Shown here: piece by piece, positions 44,814 through 55,014 of the stretch
Position numbering within the stretch: the first letter of the stretch is position 1
Layout of the letters: the number at the start of each line of letters is the position of its first letter
NCBI RefSeq assembly: GCF_000717995.1
Contig: NZ_JODM01000031.1
Location: forward strand, 16,009-80,008
Source of the DNA: Streptomyces violaceorubidus
Lineage (GTDB): Bacteria; Actinomycetota; Actinomycetes; Streptomycetales; Streptomycetaceae
DNA length: 64,000 nt
Reading direction: 5' to 3'
Notes under the pieces: model-generated
The model's database searches: none
What the model saw: only the letters and a program-made list of their open reading frames with translations
Told to the model about the DNA's origin: nothing
Translations under genes and position numbers: made by a program

Positions 44814-45737
44814 ATGAGGAGCAGAAACCCGGTCTTCTCGCGACGGGGGTTCAGCCGCGACAACGGCTACGCGGGCTTCAACGCCGCGCCGCAGGCCGGG
44901 GGACCCGCCGTCGCCACGCAGGCCAACCCGTACGCGCAGGGCACCCAGGGCAACCCGTACGCCCAGCCGTCCGCCGGCAACCCGTACGCGCAGAACCCGT
45001 ACGCCCAGCCGGACCAGCAGTTCGGCGCGCCGCCGCAGGCGCCCGCCACCACCGGCCGGATGACGATGGACGACGTCGTCATCCGCACGGCGAGCACGCT
45101 CGGCGTGCTCGTGGTGACGGCCGCGCTCGCGTGGGCGCTGCTGCCGGTGGACGACGCCAACATCAACCGCTCGTACGGCATCGGTATCGGTGCTGCGCTG
45201 ATCGGCATGGTCCTGGCGCTCGTCCAGTCCTTCAAGCGCAAGCCCACCCCGGCGCTGATCCTGTCCTACGCCGCGTTCGAGGGTGTCTTCCTCGGCGTCG
45301 TCTCCAGCGTCGTCGACAACCGCATCGCGGACGGTGCGGCCATGCAGGCCGTGATCGGCACGATGGCGGTCTTCGCCGGTGTGCTGATCGCCTACAAGGC
45401 GGGCTGGATCCGCGTCAACCGGCGCTTCTACGGCTTCGTGATGGCCGCCGCGCTCGGCTTCGTCATCCTGATGGCGGTGAACCTGCTGTTCGCCGTCTTC
45501 GGCGGCGGCGACGGCCTCGGCTTCCGCAGCGGTGCGCTCGGTGTCGTCTTCGGCATCGTCGGCATCATCCTCGGCGCCTGCTTCCTGGCCCTCGACTTCA
45601 AGCAGGTCGAGGACGGGCTCGCCTACGGCGCCCCGCGCGAGGAGGCCTGGTTCGCGGCCTTCGGCCTCACGCTGACGCTGGTCTGGATCTACCTGGAGTT
45701 CCTGCGCCTGATCGCGATCCTGAACAGCAACGACTAG
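44814..45737 (+). CDS. Bax inhibitor-1/YccA-like membrane protein
   Basis: 307 residues. A disordered start carries four NPYAQ repeats (about 38-68), then seven membrane helices (about 92-303) of the BI-1-like family. GVFLGVVSSVVDN and FEGVFLG are typical, and the C-terminal Asp-containing helix (LTLTLVWIYLEFLRLIAILN) closes it. BI-1 proteins are pH-sensitive calcium leak channels or modulators of membrane proteases; the bacterial role is poorly defined. GGAGG lies six bases before the ATG; a terminator follows. Confidence 0.9.
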   Translation: MRSRNPVFSRRGFSRDNGYAGFNAAPQAGGPAVATQANPYAQGTQGNPYAQPSAGNPYAQNPYAQPDQQFGAPPQAPATTGRMTMDDVVIRTASTLGVLVVTAALAWALLPVDDANINRSYGIGIGAALIGMVLALVQSFKRKPTPALILSYAAFEGVFLGVVSSVVDNRIADGAAMQAVIGTMAVFAGVLIAYKAGWIRVNRRFYGFVMAAALGFVILMAVNLLFAVFGGGDGLGFRSGALGVVFGIVGIILGACFLALDFKQVEDGLAYGAPREEAWFAAFGLTLTLVWIYLEFLRLIAILNSND

Positions 45738-45748
45738 GCATACCAGAT

Positions 45749-45783
45749 GAAGGGCCCCGGGCTTCGTGCCCGGGGCCCTTCGT
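45749..45783. terminator. Bidirectional terminator
   Basis: A perfect 14-bp stem (45749-45762 with 45768-45781) with loop TTCGT, between the BI-1-like gene and the convergent small gene. Confidence 0.9.
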
Positions 45784-45806
45784 CGTCGTGGGGTCGGCGC
45801 GTCCGC

Positions 45807-46037
45807 TCACAGCAGCTTGCGCGCGGCCCTTCTCAGGTCGTACTCGTGGACGATCGCCTTCGCGTGGCCGTACGCGAGGTTGTGTTCGTGGCGGAGCCAG
45901 CTGACCTTCTCCTCGAAACGGAAGAGGGCGGGGCCGTCCTCGACGGCGCGCAGCCAGTCGGAGATCTCACGGCCGGTGCACTGGGGGATCCGGGCGAGCA
46001 GGTTGCGATGGGTCTCCTCGGAGAAGACTTGGGACAT
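45807..46037 (-). CDS. DUF4287-type small protein
   Basis: 76 residues beginning MSQVFSEETHRNLLARIPQC. It is all helical and charged, with VSWLRHEHNLAYGHAKAIVHEYDLRRAARK, the DUF4287 pattern. Function unknown. GGAGG precedes the ATG by about six bases. It is divergent from the 103-residue gene. Confidence 0.8.
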   Translation of the reverse strand: MSQVFSEETHRNLLARIPQCTGREISDWLRAVEDGPALFRFEEKVSWLRHEHNLAYGHAKAIVHEYDLRRAARKLL

Positions 46038-46128
46038 CGGCGCCTCCGGGCGAAAGGGGATGTAAGCCGGTCCTTCAGGTCACCGTGCCTGAGCGTTCGC
46101 CCGTTGGCAACAGTCCCGGACGGCCGCG

Positions 46129-46134
46129 TACGCT
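46129..46134 (+). promoter_or_regulatory. -10 box of a leaderless transcript
   Basis: TACGCT ends six bases before the GTG at 46141, with no ribosome site between. Confidence 0.45.
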
Positions 46135-46140
46135 CGCGCC

Positions 46141-46452
46141 GTGGTTGATACGACGCCTTTGACCCGAGCCGTGGACGACTTCGCCGACCGTCTGCGGGCC
46201 GCCCCGCAGAGCAGGCTGCAACGCGGCGCGGCCGCCGAGGCGCTGGAGCTGGCCAGGGAGTTGGCCCGGCGCGCCCAGCTGGTGGAGGAACCCGGGGCCG
46301 AGCCCCGCCAGATGCCGGACGCGGGCATGTTCGCCGCCGCCGACCAGATCGCCGTCGCCGCACACGACTTGGCCCTCGTCCTGGAGGACGAGGGCCAGGT
46401 GGAGGAAGCGGTGGCGCTGGTGGAGGAGGCCCGCAAACGGGCCGGGGTCTGA
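46141..46452 (+). CDS. Small helical hypothetical protein
   Basis: 103 residues, acidic and helical throughout (DDFADRLRAAPQSRLQRGAA, DQIAVAAHDLALVLEDEGQV). No recognisable domain or signal peptide. Codon bias is strongly coding. The GTG start at 46141 follows a leaderless-type -10. Confidence 0.75.
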   Translation: MVDTTPLTRAVDDFADRLRAAPQSRLQRGAAAEALELARELARRAQLVEEPGAEPRQMPDAGMFAAADQIAVAAHDLALVLEDEGQVEEAVALVEEARKRAGV

Positions 46453-46468
46453 CGCGGCCGGCGCGGCG

Positions 46469-46504
46469 GGCGTGACCGGCGTGACCGGCGTGACCGGCGT
46501 GATT
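46469..46504. repeat. Four tandem 9-bp units between convergent genes
   Basis: GGCGTGACC repeated about four times fills the gap between the 103-residue gene and the end of the next minus-strand gene. Confidence 0.75.
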
Positions 46505-47303
46505 ACAGGGACGCGATGACGCGGTCCGCGAGGATGTACACGTTCTCCTCGCCGCAGGCGAAGGTCAGCGTGTAGGCACCGGAGATCCCCGAGCCGCCGA
46601 GGAGGTACGGCGTCTGACCCGCGCCCAGCGCGGCGGCCAGGCGCTCCGCGGTCTCGCGGTGCCCCGGGGTCATGCACAGGGTGGTGCCGTCGGCGAAGAC
46701 GTACACGTCGAGGGTGCCCAGCGGGCCCGGACGGACGTCGGCCAGCGCGACGCTCGACTCGGCCAGCTCCTCCAGGGTCGCCACGGTGCGGTCGTGGTCG
46801 TTCACGGCCGGGGACGGGTTCGGCACGAAGTCCGGGTGGGAGGGGTGCCGGCGGCGGGCGGCGGCCAGTTCGGCGGACTCCCTGGGCCCCGAGTCCGAGG
46901 CGGACGGCTCGTCGCTCTCCGCGACCGGCTCGACCACCGGTTCCAGGCCCACGAGGTCGGCCTGGCGCGGCAGGAAGAGCTCACTGTCGGACAGACCGAG
47001 TAGCAGTGGCGCGTCGGAGGCGTCCCGGGTCTCCTGGGCGGCCCAGAAGGCCCGCGCCTCGGCGAGTTCCCGCTCGCGCTCCTCGGCGAGCGCCTCGGCG
47101 ACGGCGGCGCGTATCTCCTCGGCGTCGGCGGTGGTGCGGGCGGCGGGCACCCGGCCCCGCGCGGCGGTGGCCCGGCTCTCGGCCAGCTCGGCGCGCAGGG
47201 CCGTCACCTGCCGGCGCAGCACCAGGATGCTGCGCAGGACGGCGACGCCCACGGCGCCGGTGGCGGCCGTGGTGAGCAGCAGGGCGATCGGCATGGCGCT
47301 CAC
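46503..47303 (-). CDS. Membrane-anchored hypothetical protein
   Basis: 266 residues. One N-terminal membrane segment (PIALLLTTAATGAVGVAVLR, about 4-24), then a coiled coil (about 27-85), an acidic linker and a C-terminal domain of about 100 residues (LDVYVFADGTTLCMTPGHRE, YLLGGSGISGAYTLTFACGE). I do not recognise the family; it appears actinobacterial. The GTG at 47303 has GGGAG seven bases upstream; the ATG at 47294 is possible. Confidence 0.75.
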   Translation of the reverse strand: MSAMPIALLLTTAATGAVGVAVLRSILVLRRQVTALRAELAESRATAARGRVPAARTTADAEEIRAAVAEALAEERERELAEARAFWAAQETRDASDAPLLLGLSDSELFLPRQADLVGLEPVVEPVAESDEPSASDSGPRESAELAAARRRHPSHPDFVPNPSPAVNDHDRTVATLEELAESSVALADVRPGPLGTLDVYVFADGTTLCMTPGHRETAERLAAALGAGQTPYLLGGSGISGAYTLTFACGEENVYILADRVIASL

Positions 47304-47598
47304 TGACGTACTCCCGGTTCAAAGTCGACCCCCGACTTCCTACATCAGCTTGAAGGGAGGACTAACCGTCTGTCAGTGCGTAACGTCACGAAACGGACAG
47401 GACTTTGGACCCGGAAGGGAGGGGTGGGGCGGGGCTGACCTGCGTAAATCCGTGGGGCGGGAGAGGTAGGTCACATCCTGGGGGAGTTTGGGTCACAAAA
47501 CGGCCCAGAACCCTGGGGTGAACAGGGTCCCGGGCCGCCTCGTCACCCTGGGTCCGCGGGGTGCTACTGACGGTCCCTCAGTGGCGGTCGCCGGCGGG
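47304..47598. other. Spacer without gene
   Basis: 295 bp. It should contain the minus-strand promoter for the membrane-anchored protein (a TTAGTC box near 47360 on the minus strand) and the end of the thiolase transcript, where an imperfect hairpin (47512-47521 with 47543-47552) may act as terminator. Confidence 0.5.
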
Positions 47599-48819
47599 TC
47601 AGCTCAGGCGCTCGATGACCATGGCCATGCCCTGGCCGCCGCCGACGCACATGGTCTCCAGGCCGAACTGCTTGTCGTGCCACTGGAGGGAGTTGATCAG
47701 CGTGCCGGTGATGCGGGCGCCGGTCATGCCGAAGGGGTGGCCGACGGCGATGGCGCCGCCGTTGACGTTCAGCTTCTCCAGCGGGATGCCGAGGTCGCGG
47801 TAGGAGGGGATGACCTGGGCGGCGAACGCCTCGTTGATCTCGACCAGGTCGATGTCGCCGACGGTCAGCCCGGCGCGGGACAGGGCCTGCTTGCTGGCCT
47901 CGACCGGGCCGAGGCCCATGATCTCGGGGGACAGGCCGGAGACGCCGGTGGAGACGATGCGGGCGAGCGGGGTCAGGCCCAGCTCGCGGGCCTTGGTGTC
48001 GCTCATGATCACGAGGGCGGCGGCGCCGTCGTTGAGCGGGCAGCAGTTGCCGGCGGTGACCAGGCCGTCGGGGCGGAAGACGGGCTTGAGCCCCTGGACG
48101 CCCTCCAGGGTGACACCGGCGCGGGGGCCGTCGTCCTTGCCGACGACCGTGCCGTCGGGCAGCGTGACCGGGGTGATCTCGCGCTCCCAGAAGCCGTTCT
48201 TGATGGCCTCCTCGGCGAGGTTCTGCGACCGGACGCCGAACTCGTCCATGTCCTGCCGGGTGATGCCCTTGGCGCGGGCGAGGTTCTCCGCGGTCTGGCC
48301 CATCGCGATGTACGGGTCGGGGACGAGGCCGTCCTCGCGCGGGTCGTGCCAGGTGGTGCCCTCCTGCTGGGCGACCTCGGCGGTGCGGGCCTCGGCCTCG
48401 GCGAAGAGCGGGTTGTGCGTGTCCGGCAGGCTGTCGGAGTTGCCCTTGGCGAACCGGGAGACCATCTCGACGCCGGCCGAGATGAAGACGTCGCCCTCGC
48501 CGGCCTTGATGGCGTGCAGGGCCATGCGGGAGGTCTGCAGGGACGAGGAGCAGTACCGGGTGACGGTGCAGCCGGGCAGGTGGTCCATGCCCATCTCGAC
48601 GGCGACGATCCGGCCGAGGTTGTTGCCCTGCTCGCCGCCGGGCAGACCGCAGCCGAGCATCAGGTCGTCGATGTCCCGCGGGTCCAGCTCGGGGACCTTC
48701 GCGAGGGCCGCCTGGATGATCGTGGCGGCCAGGTCGTCGGGGCGCAGGTCCTTCAGGGAGCCCTTGAAGGCCCGGCCGATGGGGGAGCGGGCGGCAGAGA
48801 CGATCACGGCTTCGGGCAT
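47599..48819 (-). CDS. Acetyl-CoA C-acyltransferase (thiolase)
   Basis: 406 residues. Thiolase with nucleophilic Cys in [20 protein letters not shown] (about 89), [11 protein letters not shown]is (about 361) and the second Cys in [11 protein letters not shown] (about 390). It either cleaves 3-ketoacyl-CoA in beta-oxidation or condenses acetyl-CoA; the long insert and FadA-like motifs favour degradation. It stands alone. GGAG precedes the ATG at 48819; a GTG at 48822 is one codon earlier. A palindromic AAGCGCTT site lies about 100 bases upstream. Confidence 0.92.
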   Translation of the reverse strand: MPEAVIVSAARSPIGRAFKGSLKDLRPDDLAATIIQAALAKVPELDPRDIDDLMLGCGLPGGEQGNNLGRIVAVEMGMDHLPGCTVTRYCSSSLQTSRMALHAIKAGEGDVFISAGVEMVSRFAKGNSDSLPDTHNPLFAEAEARTAEVAQQEGTTWHDPREDGLVPDPYIAMGQTAENLARAKGITRQDMDEFGVRSQNLAEEAIKNGFWEREITPVTLPDGTVVGKDDGPRAGVTLEGVQGLKPVFRPDGLVTAGNCCPLNDGAAALVIMSDTKARELGLTPLARIVSTGVSGLSPEIMGLGPVEASKQALSRAGLTVGDIDLVEINEAFAAQVIPSYRDLGIPLEKLNVNGGAIAVGHPFGMTGARITGTLINSLQWHDKQFGLETMCVGGGQGMAMVIERLS

Positions 48820-48920
48820 CACGGCTCCAGTGGCGAGGGGATGGGCGGCTGCTGGGGAAGTTACCCGGCCGTATGGCCTGGGTCACGGGTGCGGCGGTGT
48901 GACATGGGCCGCAACTGTCT

Positions 48921-48930
48921 AAGCGCTTGC
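48921..48930. promoter_or_regulatory. Possible acyl-CoA-responsive operator upstream of the thiolase
   Basis: TCTAAGCGCTTGCTTTT contains the palindrome AAGCGCTT. Sites of the form TAAGCGCTTGCTTA occur before fatty-acid genes controlled by TetR regulators in actinobacteria, as I recall. Confidence 0.35.
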
Positions 48931-49038
48931 TTTTGCCTCCGGCGGTGGGCGAGGGGGCGGGGGCGAGGGCGAGGGGCGGGGGGCTTCTGCCGTCGGGTGC
49001 TCTGGTGGGCGGCCCCTGGGGGGCCGTGGTGGGTGACC

Positions 49039-49116
49039 TGGTCGGTGCCACTGGTTGGTGCCCCTGGTTGGTGTCCCTGGCGGGTGTCCCTGGCGGGTGT
49101 CCCTGGTCGGTGTCCC
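49039..49116. repeat. Six tandem 13-bp units plus common Streptomyces intergenic motif
   Basis: Units like TGGCGGGTGTCCC repeat six times at 49039-49116. They are followed by GGGGGCTGCGCCCCC and a CCTCAAACGCCGGACGGGC segment, a dispersed intergenic repeat seen in many Streptomyces genomes. The whole 48820-49223 spacer is non-coding. Confidence 0.75.
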
Positions 49117-49223
49117 TGGGGGCTGCGCCCCCAGACGCCTCGTCGGCCTGGACGGCCTCGTCCTCAAACGCCGGACGGGCCTGCGGGTATCCGTGTGCGT
49201 CGGTGGGGTGGCTGGCCCGGGTG

Positions 49224-50246
49224 TCAGACGTTGGACGGGCTGGTGGGCTCCGCCTCCGTCACCCGGCGCCGCCTGCGGCGTTTGAGGAGGGCCCAGGGGC
49301 CCCGCGGACCCGTGGACATCGCGGCGGCGACCTCCGTGCCGGCCTCGGACGCCGCCTCCGCCGCCGCCCTCGCCACCGGCAGGAAGCCCTCGCGGCGCTG
49401 CGCGTCCGGGTGCTCCTCCTCGGCCGGCCACAGGCCGAGCGCGGCGCACACCGACGGCAGTACCGCCATCGCGGCGGTGGCGTACCCCTCGGCGGAGGGG
49501 TGGTAGTTGTCCGGCCCGAACAGCTCCCGCGGGTTCTGCGCGAACTCCGGGCCCAGCAGGTCGCCCAGCGACACCGTGCGCCCGCCCTGCTCGACGACGC
49601 CGATGGTCTGCGCGGCGGCCAGCTGCCGCGAGGCCCGCCGGGCCAGCCAGCGCAGCGGTTGCCGCACCCGCTCGATCGTGCCCAGGTCAGGACAGGTGCC
49701 GACCACCACCTCCGCGCCGGCCGTGCGCAGCCGCCGTACCGCCCCGGACAGGTGGCGCACCGAGCGGGTCGCCGGCATCCGGTGGGTGACGTCATTGGCG
49801 CCGACCATGATCACGCAGATGTCCGGCACCCGGTCCGGATCCGCCAGCACCAGCGCCACCTGGCGGTCCAGGTCGTCCGAACACGCCCCCGGCTGCGCCA
49901 CCGACACCAGCCGCACCGGCCGCTCCGCCACCGCCGCGAGCCCCGACGCCAGCAGCGCGCCCGGCGTCTGCCCGGCCCGGTGGACGCCCTGGCCCGCGGC
50001 CGTGGAGTCGCCCAGCATCACCAGCCGCAGCGGTGGGTCACCGGCCGTGGGCAGGGTGCCGCCGTACAACCCCTGCGCGTTCGGCACCCGGGTCGGCGGG
50101 CCCACGCCCACCCGGCGCCTGGCCAACTGCACCTCCGCCACCACCAGACCGACCGCCGCCGCCCCCGCCAGCCCGATACCGCCGCCGCCGTACGCCGCGC
50201 CGGCCGCGATCCGCCGGGCCACCCGCGCCCTCGACATGCTCGTCAT
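49224..50246 (-). CDS. SGNH/GDSL-family hydrolase, membrane-anchored
   Basis: 340 residues. A short basic start and one membrane segment (GGGIGLAGAAAVGLVVAEVQ, about 20-40) precede an SGNH domain: block I VMLGDSTAAGQG with the nucleophilic Ser (about 79), block III VGANDVTH (about 148) and block V DNYHPSAEGY with Asp and His (about 244). An Arg-rich cytoplasm-like tail ends it. It is an esterase or lipase of unknown substrate. AGGAGG lies about ten bases before the ATG at 50246. It is divergent from cystathionine beta-synthase. Confidence 0.88.
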   Translation of the reverse strand: MTSMSRARVARRIAAGAAYGGGGIGLAGAAAVGLVVAEVQLARRRVGVGPPTRVPNAQGLYGGTLPTAGDPPLRLVMLGDSTAAGQGVHRAGQTPGALLASGLAAVAERPVRLVSVAQPGACSDDLDRQVALVLADPDRVPDICVIMVGANDVTHRMPATRSVRHLSGAVRRLRTAGAEVVVGTCPDLGTIERVRQPLRWLARRASRQLAAAQTIGVVEQGGRTVSLGDLLGPEFAQNPRELFGPDNYHPSAEGYATAAMAVLPSVCAALGLWPAEEEHPDAQRREGFLPVARAAAEAASEAGTEVAAAMSTGPRGPWALLKRRRRRRVTEAEPTSPSNV

Positions 50247-50361
50247 GCGTCGCCGCCACCTCCTCCAAGCCGTACACCCACTCCTTGCCCCGTACGGACG
50301 GTCGCCCAATCTCAACGCAGGGTGAACGACCGTCACGGGGCATCCGCGGGCCCGCAGGCCA

Positions 50362-50367
50362 TAGGCT
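50362..50367 (+). promoter_or_regulatory. -10 box of the cystathionine beta-synthase gene
   Basis: TAGGCT lies 47 bases before the GTG start at 50415. No strong -35 is visible. Confidence 0.45.
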
Positions 50368-50414
50368 GGCCGAACCGATAAACAACCCTTCATTTGCGGC
50401 ATCCGGAGACCACG

Positions 50415-51800
<1,386 letters not shown>

Positions 51801-51808
51801 AGCGAGCA

Positions 51809-51845
51809 GGGCCGTCGGTGCCTCCGCCACCGGTGCCGACGGCCC
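51809..51845 (+). terminator. Terminator after cystathionine beta-synthase
   Basis: A perfect 10-bp stem (51809-51818 with 51836-51845), eight bases past the stop. Confidence 0.8.
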
Positions 51846-52187
51846 GATGATCTTCGTGGACTTCGCGGAAGTGGTACGCGCGCGTCATGTGCGCGCAGCA
51901 GTCGCTTAACACGGGACCGGCAGAGTGTGCGGTGTCGGCAGGGATCGGGAGCGGCTCCCCGGACCCGCCGACGACGAACGGCGTCACGGACCTTCCGGAG
52001 CGGCTCCCGGACCTCCAAGGACGCCACGGACGCGCCGCCCCGGCCGTGAGGCCCGGCACGCGCGTCCCCCGCGGGGATCGCCGTCGTCCCGCCCCCCAGC
52101 GATGGGGGTGCGGCGGTCCCCGCGCAGTTTTTTCCCGCGCTGCCGCTGCCTTCAGTCCTGTTCCCGCCCCCAGGTCTGTCTCCGACC
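51846..52187. other. Spacer without recognisable gene
   Basis: 342 bp of G+C-rich DNA between the terminator and the end of the next minus-strand gene. I see no coding bias, tRNA or strong repeat; TTTTTT at 52129 may be part of the end of the minus-strand transcript. Confidence 0.5.
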
Positions 52188-52619
52188 TCAGTCCTCCCAG
52201 GCGTGGTCCCGCCCGGCGCGGCGGCGTCGGAAGAGGTCCGGATGGGTGCGGGCGACCTGGACCACGTTGACCCCGACGATGCCGGCCCAGGCGACCAGGA
52301 TCCCGGGCAGGTGTGCCACGCCGCCGCCGATCGCGGACAGCGGGATCGCGAGCACCAGCGAGACGATGCCGAAGCCGAAGCGCTCGCCGAAGGAGTCCGT
52401 GGGCCTCGGCGACCGGCTGTCCCGGGCGGCCGTCATCTGCTGCTCGGCGACCTGCCGGCGCACCCGGCGCTCCACCGCTCCGTCGATGCGCTGGTCGACC
52501 TTCTCCAGGAACGAGTCGATCAGCGCGGACTCGTACTCCTCCCCGAGCTCCCTGCGGGTCTGCAGGGTGGCGTCCAGTTCCTTCTTCAGGTCGGCGTCGC
52601 GTGCGTCCATTCCCGTCAT
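52188..52619 (-). CDS. Small membrane protein
   Basis: 143 residues. A charged helical N-terminal half (DADLKKELDATLQTRRELGE, EKVDQRIDGAVERRVRRQVA) precedes two hydrophobic segments (GFGIVSLVLAIPLSAIGGG and PGILVAWAGIVGVNVVQV, about 85-125) and a basic tail. Function unknown. On the minus strand TACCTT lies seven bases before the ATG at 52619, suggesting a leaderless transcript; the ATG at 52610 is an alternative. Confidence 0.75.
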   Translation of the reverse strand: MTGMDARDADLKKELDATLQTRRELGEEYESALIDSFLEKVDQRIDGAVERRVRRQVAEQQMTAARDSRSPRPTDSFGERFGFGIVSLVLAIPLSAIGGGVAHLPGILVAWAGIVGVNVVQVARTHPDLFRRRRAGRDHAWED

Positions 52620-52788
52620 ACGGCTCAAGGTAGGCAGCCGGGGGCGCCCTCGGCACTGGGGGCAACCCCCGTTTCCGGCGGGGGCCGTCCGGTAGGGGCC
52701 GCCCTCGGCCCACGGGATCGCCCTCGGCCCACGGGACGGTTACCGGTCGGCGTCGGCTGCCTCGCCCCGGTGTGGTCCGGCGTCGGCC

Positions 52789-52804
52789 TGTATAACGGTA
52801 TGCA
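52789..52804. promoter_or_regulatory. Possible operator of the RpiR regulator gene
   Basis: TGTATAACGGTATGCA is a near-palindrome overlapping a TATAAC -10-like box, 39 bases before the RpiR start; autoregulation is plausible. Confidence 0.4.
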
Positions 52805-52842
52805 GAAGCCGGGGCGCGTGAATAGGTCGAGGGGGCCATGTC

Positions 52843-53721
52843 ATGGACGGGACTGGCGGCACCAGCGGGGCCGGTGGGACGAGCGGGGCGGACAGTCCGG
52901 CGGCACGGTTGCAGGCCCTGTTCGAGGGGCACCGCCTGACGCCGACCCAGCGGCGCATCGCGCACAGCATGGTGCGCCGCGCCTCCGACGTGCCGTTTCT
53001 GTCGAGCGTGGAGCTCGCCGAGCTGGCGGGGGTCAGCCAGCCGTCCGTGACCCGCTTCGCCGTCGCCCTCGGGTTCGACGGCTACCCGGCGCTGCGACGC
53101 CATCTGCGCGAGGTCGCCCCGGCGGAACCGGTCGCGGACACCGGTGCCGGCAACGAGTACCAGCAGGCGGTGGCGGCCGAGATCGAGAACCTGCGGCACC
53201 TCGCGGAGGTGCTGGCCGACCCGGGTCCGGTACGGGAGGCGGGGCGGCTGCTCGCCGGAAGCCGGCCGCTGCCGGTGCTCGGGCTGCGGGCCGCCGCCGC
53301 CCAGGCGCACGGCTTCGCCTACTTCGCCGCCAAGGTCCACCCGGACGTCCGGCTCCTCGACGAGGGCGGCACGATGCTCCACGACCGCATCGACGCCGCC
53401 GTCCGGGCCGGGGCGGACACGCTGCTCTGCTTCGCCCTGCCCCGGCACCCGCGCGAGGTCGTCGAGGCGCTGGCCCACGCCAAGGAGGCGGGGCTCACGG
53501 TGGTGACCGTCGCCGACTCCGCCTTCGCGCCGGTCGCCAAGGTGTCCGACCTGCTGCTGCCCGCCGCCGTCGGCACCGGCCTCGCCTTCGACACCGCCTG
53601 CGCGCCGATGCTGCTCGGCCGGGTGCTGCTGGAGGCGATGTGCGACGACCTGCCGGACGCCCAGGCCCGGTTGGAGGAGTTCGACGCCAGGGCCGTGGCG
53701 CGGGGGCTCTTCGTGGACTGA
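52843..53721 (+). CDS. RpiR/MurR-family transcriptional regulator
   Basis: 292 residues. N-terminal HTH_6 domain (about 20-95: HRLTPTQRRIAHSMVRRASD, VELAELAGVSQPSVTRFAVA) and a SIS sugar-phosphate-type sensor domain (about 120-265: LLAGSRPLPVLGLRAAAAQA, TLLCFALPRHPREVVEALAH). It stands 1.3 kb before the hut operon on the same strand and is the only transcription factor next to it, so it may control hut; in proteobacteria RpiR/HexR relatives do control amino-acid and sugar operons. GAGGGGG lies eight bases before the ATG. Confidence 0.9.
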   Translation: MDGTGGTSGAGGTSGADSPAARLQALFEGHRLTPTQRRIAHSMVRRASDVPFLSSVELAELAGVSQPSVTRFAVALGFDGYPALRRHLREVAPAEPVADTGAGNEYQQAVAAEIENLRHLAEVLADPGPVREAGRLLAGSRPLPVLGLRAAAAQAHGFAYFAAKVHPDVRLLDEGGTMLHDRIDAAVRAGADTLLCFALPRHPREVVEALAHAKEAGLTVVTVADSAFAPVAKVSDLLLPAAVGTGLAFDTACAPMLLGRVLLEAMCDDLPDAQARLEEFDARAVARGLFVD

Positions 53722-53780
53722 CCCGGGAGCACCCGGGAGCACCCGGAGGTGACCCGGAGGTGACCCGGAGGTGACCCGGA
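53720..53780. repeat. Tandem 10/11-bp units after the RpiR gene
   Basis: CCCGGGAGCA twice, then CCGGAGGTGAC three times, directly after the stop codon. Confidence 0.75.
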
Positions 53781-53898
53781 CGGCGGACGGGTTCTCAGAT
53801 TCGTCTCAGCTTGCCCCGTTACAGTGCGGCGCCGGACACCCTTCAGACGCAACGCACCGGGCCCGTCGCACGGGCCGGAACGGAACGGGAGGCAGGAC

Positions 53899-54489
53899 GT
53901 GGCGCGCGGAGGACAGGTGGGGCTGGCTCGGGTCGCCGTCGTCGTACGGGCGGGCGCCGCGCCACTGTGGTGGCTGGGCGTCTTCGCGGCGGCCATCGGC
54001 GTGCTGGTGCCGGGGCTCACCGGACGCCGGATCGGGGTGCTGGCGGGTGCCGCGCTCTTCATCGTCGCCGCGGCCGTCGTGGCGTGGGTGCGCCGGCGGC
54101 GCTACACCGCCCTGGCCGGATCGGCCGCCCGAGCGGGCAAGCACGACGTGCTCCAGGACCGCCGGGTCACCGTGCGCAACTGGCGCCGGGGCCACCGCTG
54201 GTGGCTGCTGCTCGCCTTCCTCGCCGCCCTCGGCAGCGCCTTCGCCGTGCCCGCCGCGGGCGGACTGCTGCTGGCCGGCTGCGGCGCCGGGCTGTGGCTC
54301 AAGTCCGCCTGGATCGGCCGCCGCGAACAGTCCGGGGACGCCCTGCTGTGGGTCCGCGTGGACTGGCTCGCCGACAACGCCGGCCGCCCCGCGGGCACGG
54401 CGGTCAAGGGCTACCGCAGCACGGGCATCGCCGCGGGCGACGCGGCGCCGGGCGGCGCCCGGCGGAAGACGCCGGCGGCGGCGGTCTGA
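53899..54489 (+). CDS. Membrane protein of unknown function
   Basis: 196 residues. Membrane segments at about 17-35 and 40-62 (IGVLAGAALFIVAAAVVAWV) and again at about 88-130 (WWLLLAFLAALGSAFAVPAA). A basic C-terminal tail has a possible cytoplasmic location. No domain recognised. The GTG at 53899 has GGAGG seven bases upstream. Confidence 0.75.
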   Translation: MARGGQVGLARVAVVVRAGAAPLWWLGVFAAAIGVLVPGLTGRRIGVLAGAALFIVAAAVVAWVRRRRYTALAGSAARAGKHDVLQDRRVTVRNWRRGHRWWLLLAFLAALGSAFAVPAAGGLLLAGCGAGLWLKSAWIGRREQSGDALLWVRVDWLADNAGRPAGTAVKGYRSTGIAAGDAAPGGARRKTPAAAV

Positions 54490-54496
54490 GCGCACC

Positions 54497-54760
54497 CGAC
54501 CGCGCCGAGCCGCGACCAGCCGCGTCGAGCCGCGTCGAGCCGTGACGGACTGAGGCGAGCCGCGTCGAGCCGTGCCGAGCCGCGACCAGCCGTGACGGAC
54601 TGAGACGAGCCGCGTCGAGCCGTGCCGAGCCGCGTCGAGCCGTGACGGACTGAGACGAGCCGCGTCGAGCCGTGCCGAGCCGCGACCAGCCGTGACGGAC
54701 TGAGACGAGCCGTGCCGTGCCGAGCCGCGACCGGCCGCGACGAACTGAGACGAGCGCGCG
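54497..54760. repeat. Minisatellite with 10-bp subunits in a 50-bp higher-order period
   Basis: Decamers of the form GAGCCGYGYC are grouped so that GACGGACTGAG recurs at 54544, 54594, 54644 and 54694, exactly 50 bases apart. Open frames in this region on minus (Ser/Arg/Ala-rich) are by-products of the period. It lies between the membrane protein and hutU; 54761-54930 adds a GGTACCACCGGTACC palindrome near 54836 but no gene. Confidence 0.85.
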
Positions 54761-54933
54761 GTTGCGGAGCACCCGCACTCGTCGCCCGGCGAACACACCC
54801 GGACCATCCCGTCCACCATGTCCCCCGCGACCGCCGGTACCACCGGTACCGGCGGGGGACGTCCAGCAGTCCCCGTGCGGGGCCCTCGATCGGGGCCCCG
54901 CACGCGCATGCGCGGGGCACGGACCCGGCCCTG

Positions 54934-54972
54934 TTGACTAGGCCTATTCAGGCGGCGAGGATATGAATATCC
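54934..54972 (+). promoter_or_regulatory. hutU promoter and overlapping operator
   Basis: TTGACT (54934-54939), 17 bases, GAGGAT (54957-54962). The perfect palindrome GGATATGAATATCC (54959-54972) overlaps the -10 and the likely start site, so a bound repressor would block transcription. This AT-rich palindrome stands out in the G+C-rich surroundings. Confidence 0.65.
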
Positions 54973-55014
54973 GTAGCAACAATCCGCCGGGAGCAAGCCA
55001 CCAGGAGGCAGACC

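Noticed and set aside
54497..54760. CRISPR array
   Set aside because: Units are directly contiguous with no unique spacers and no cas genes; it is a minisatellite.
54404..54796. Ser/Arg-rich frames in the 50-bp repeat before hutU
   Set aside because: Produced by the periodic repeat; several frames are open at once and none has a gene-like end.
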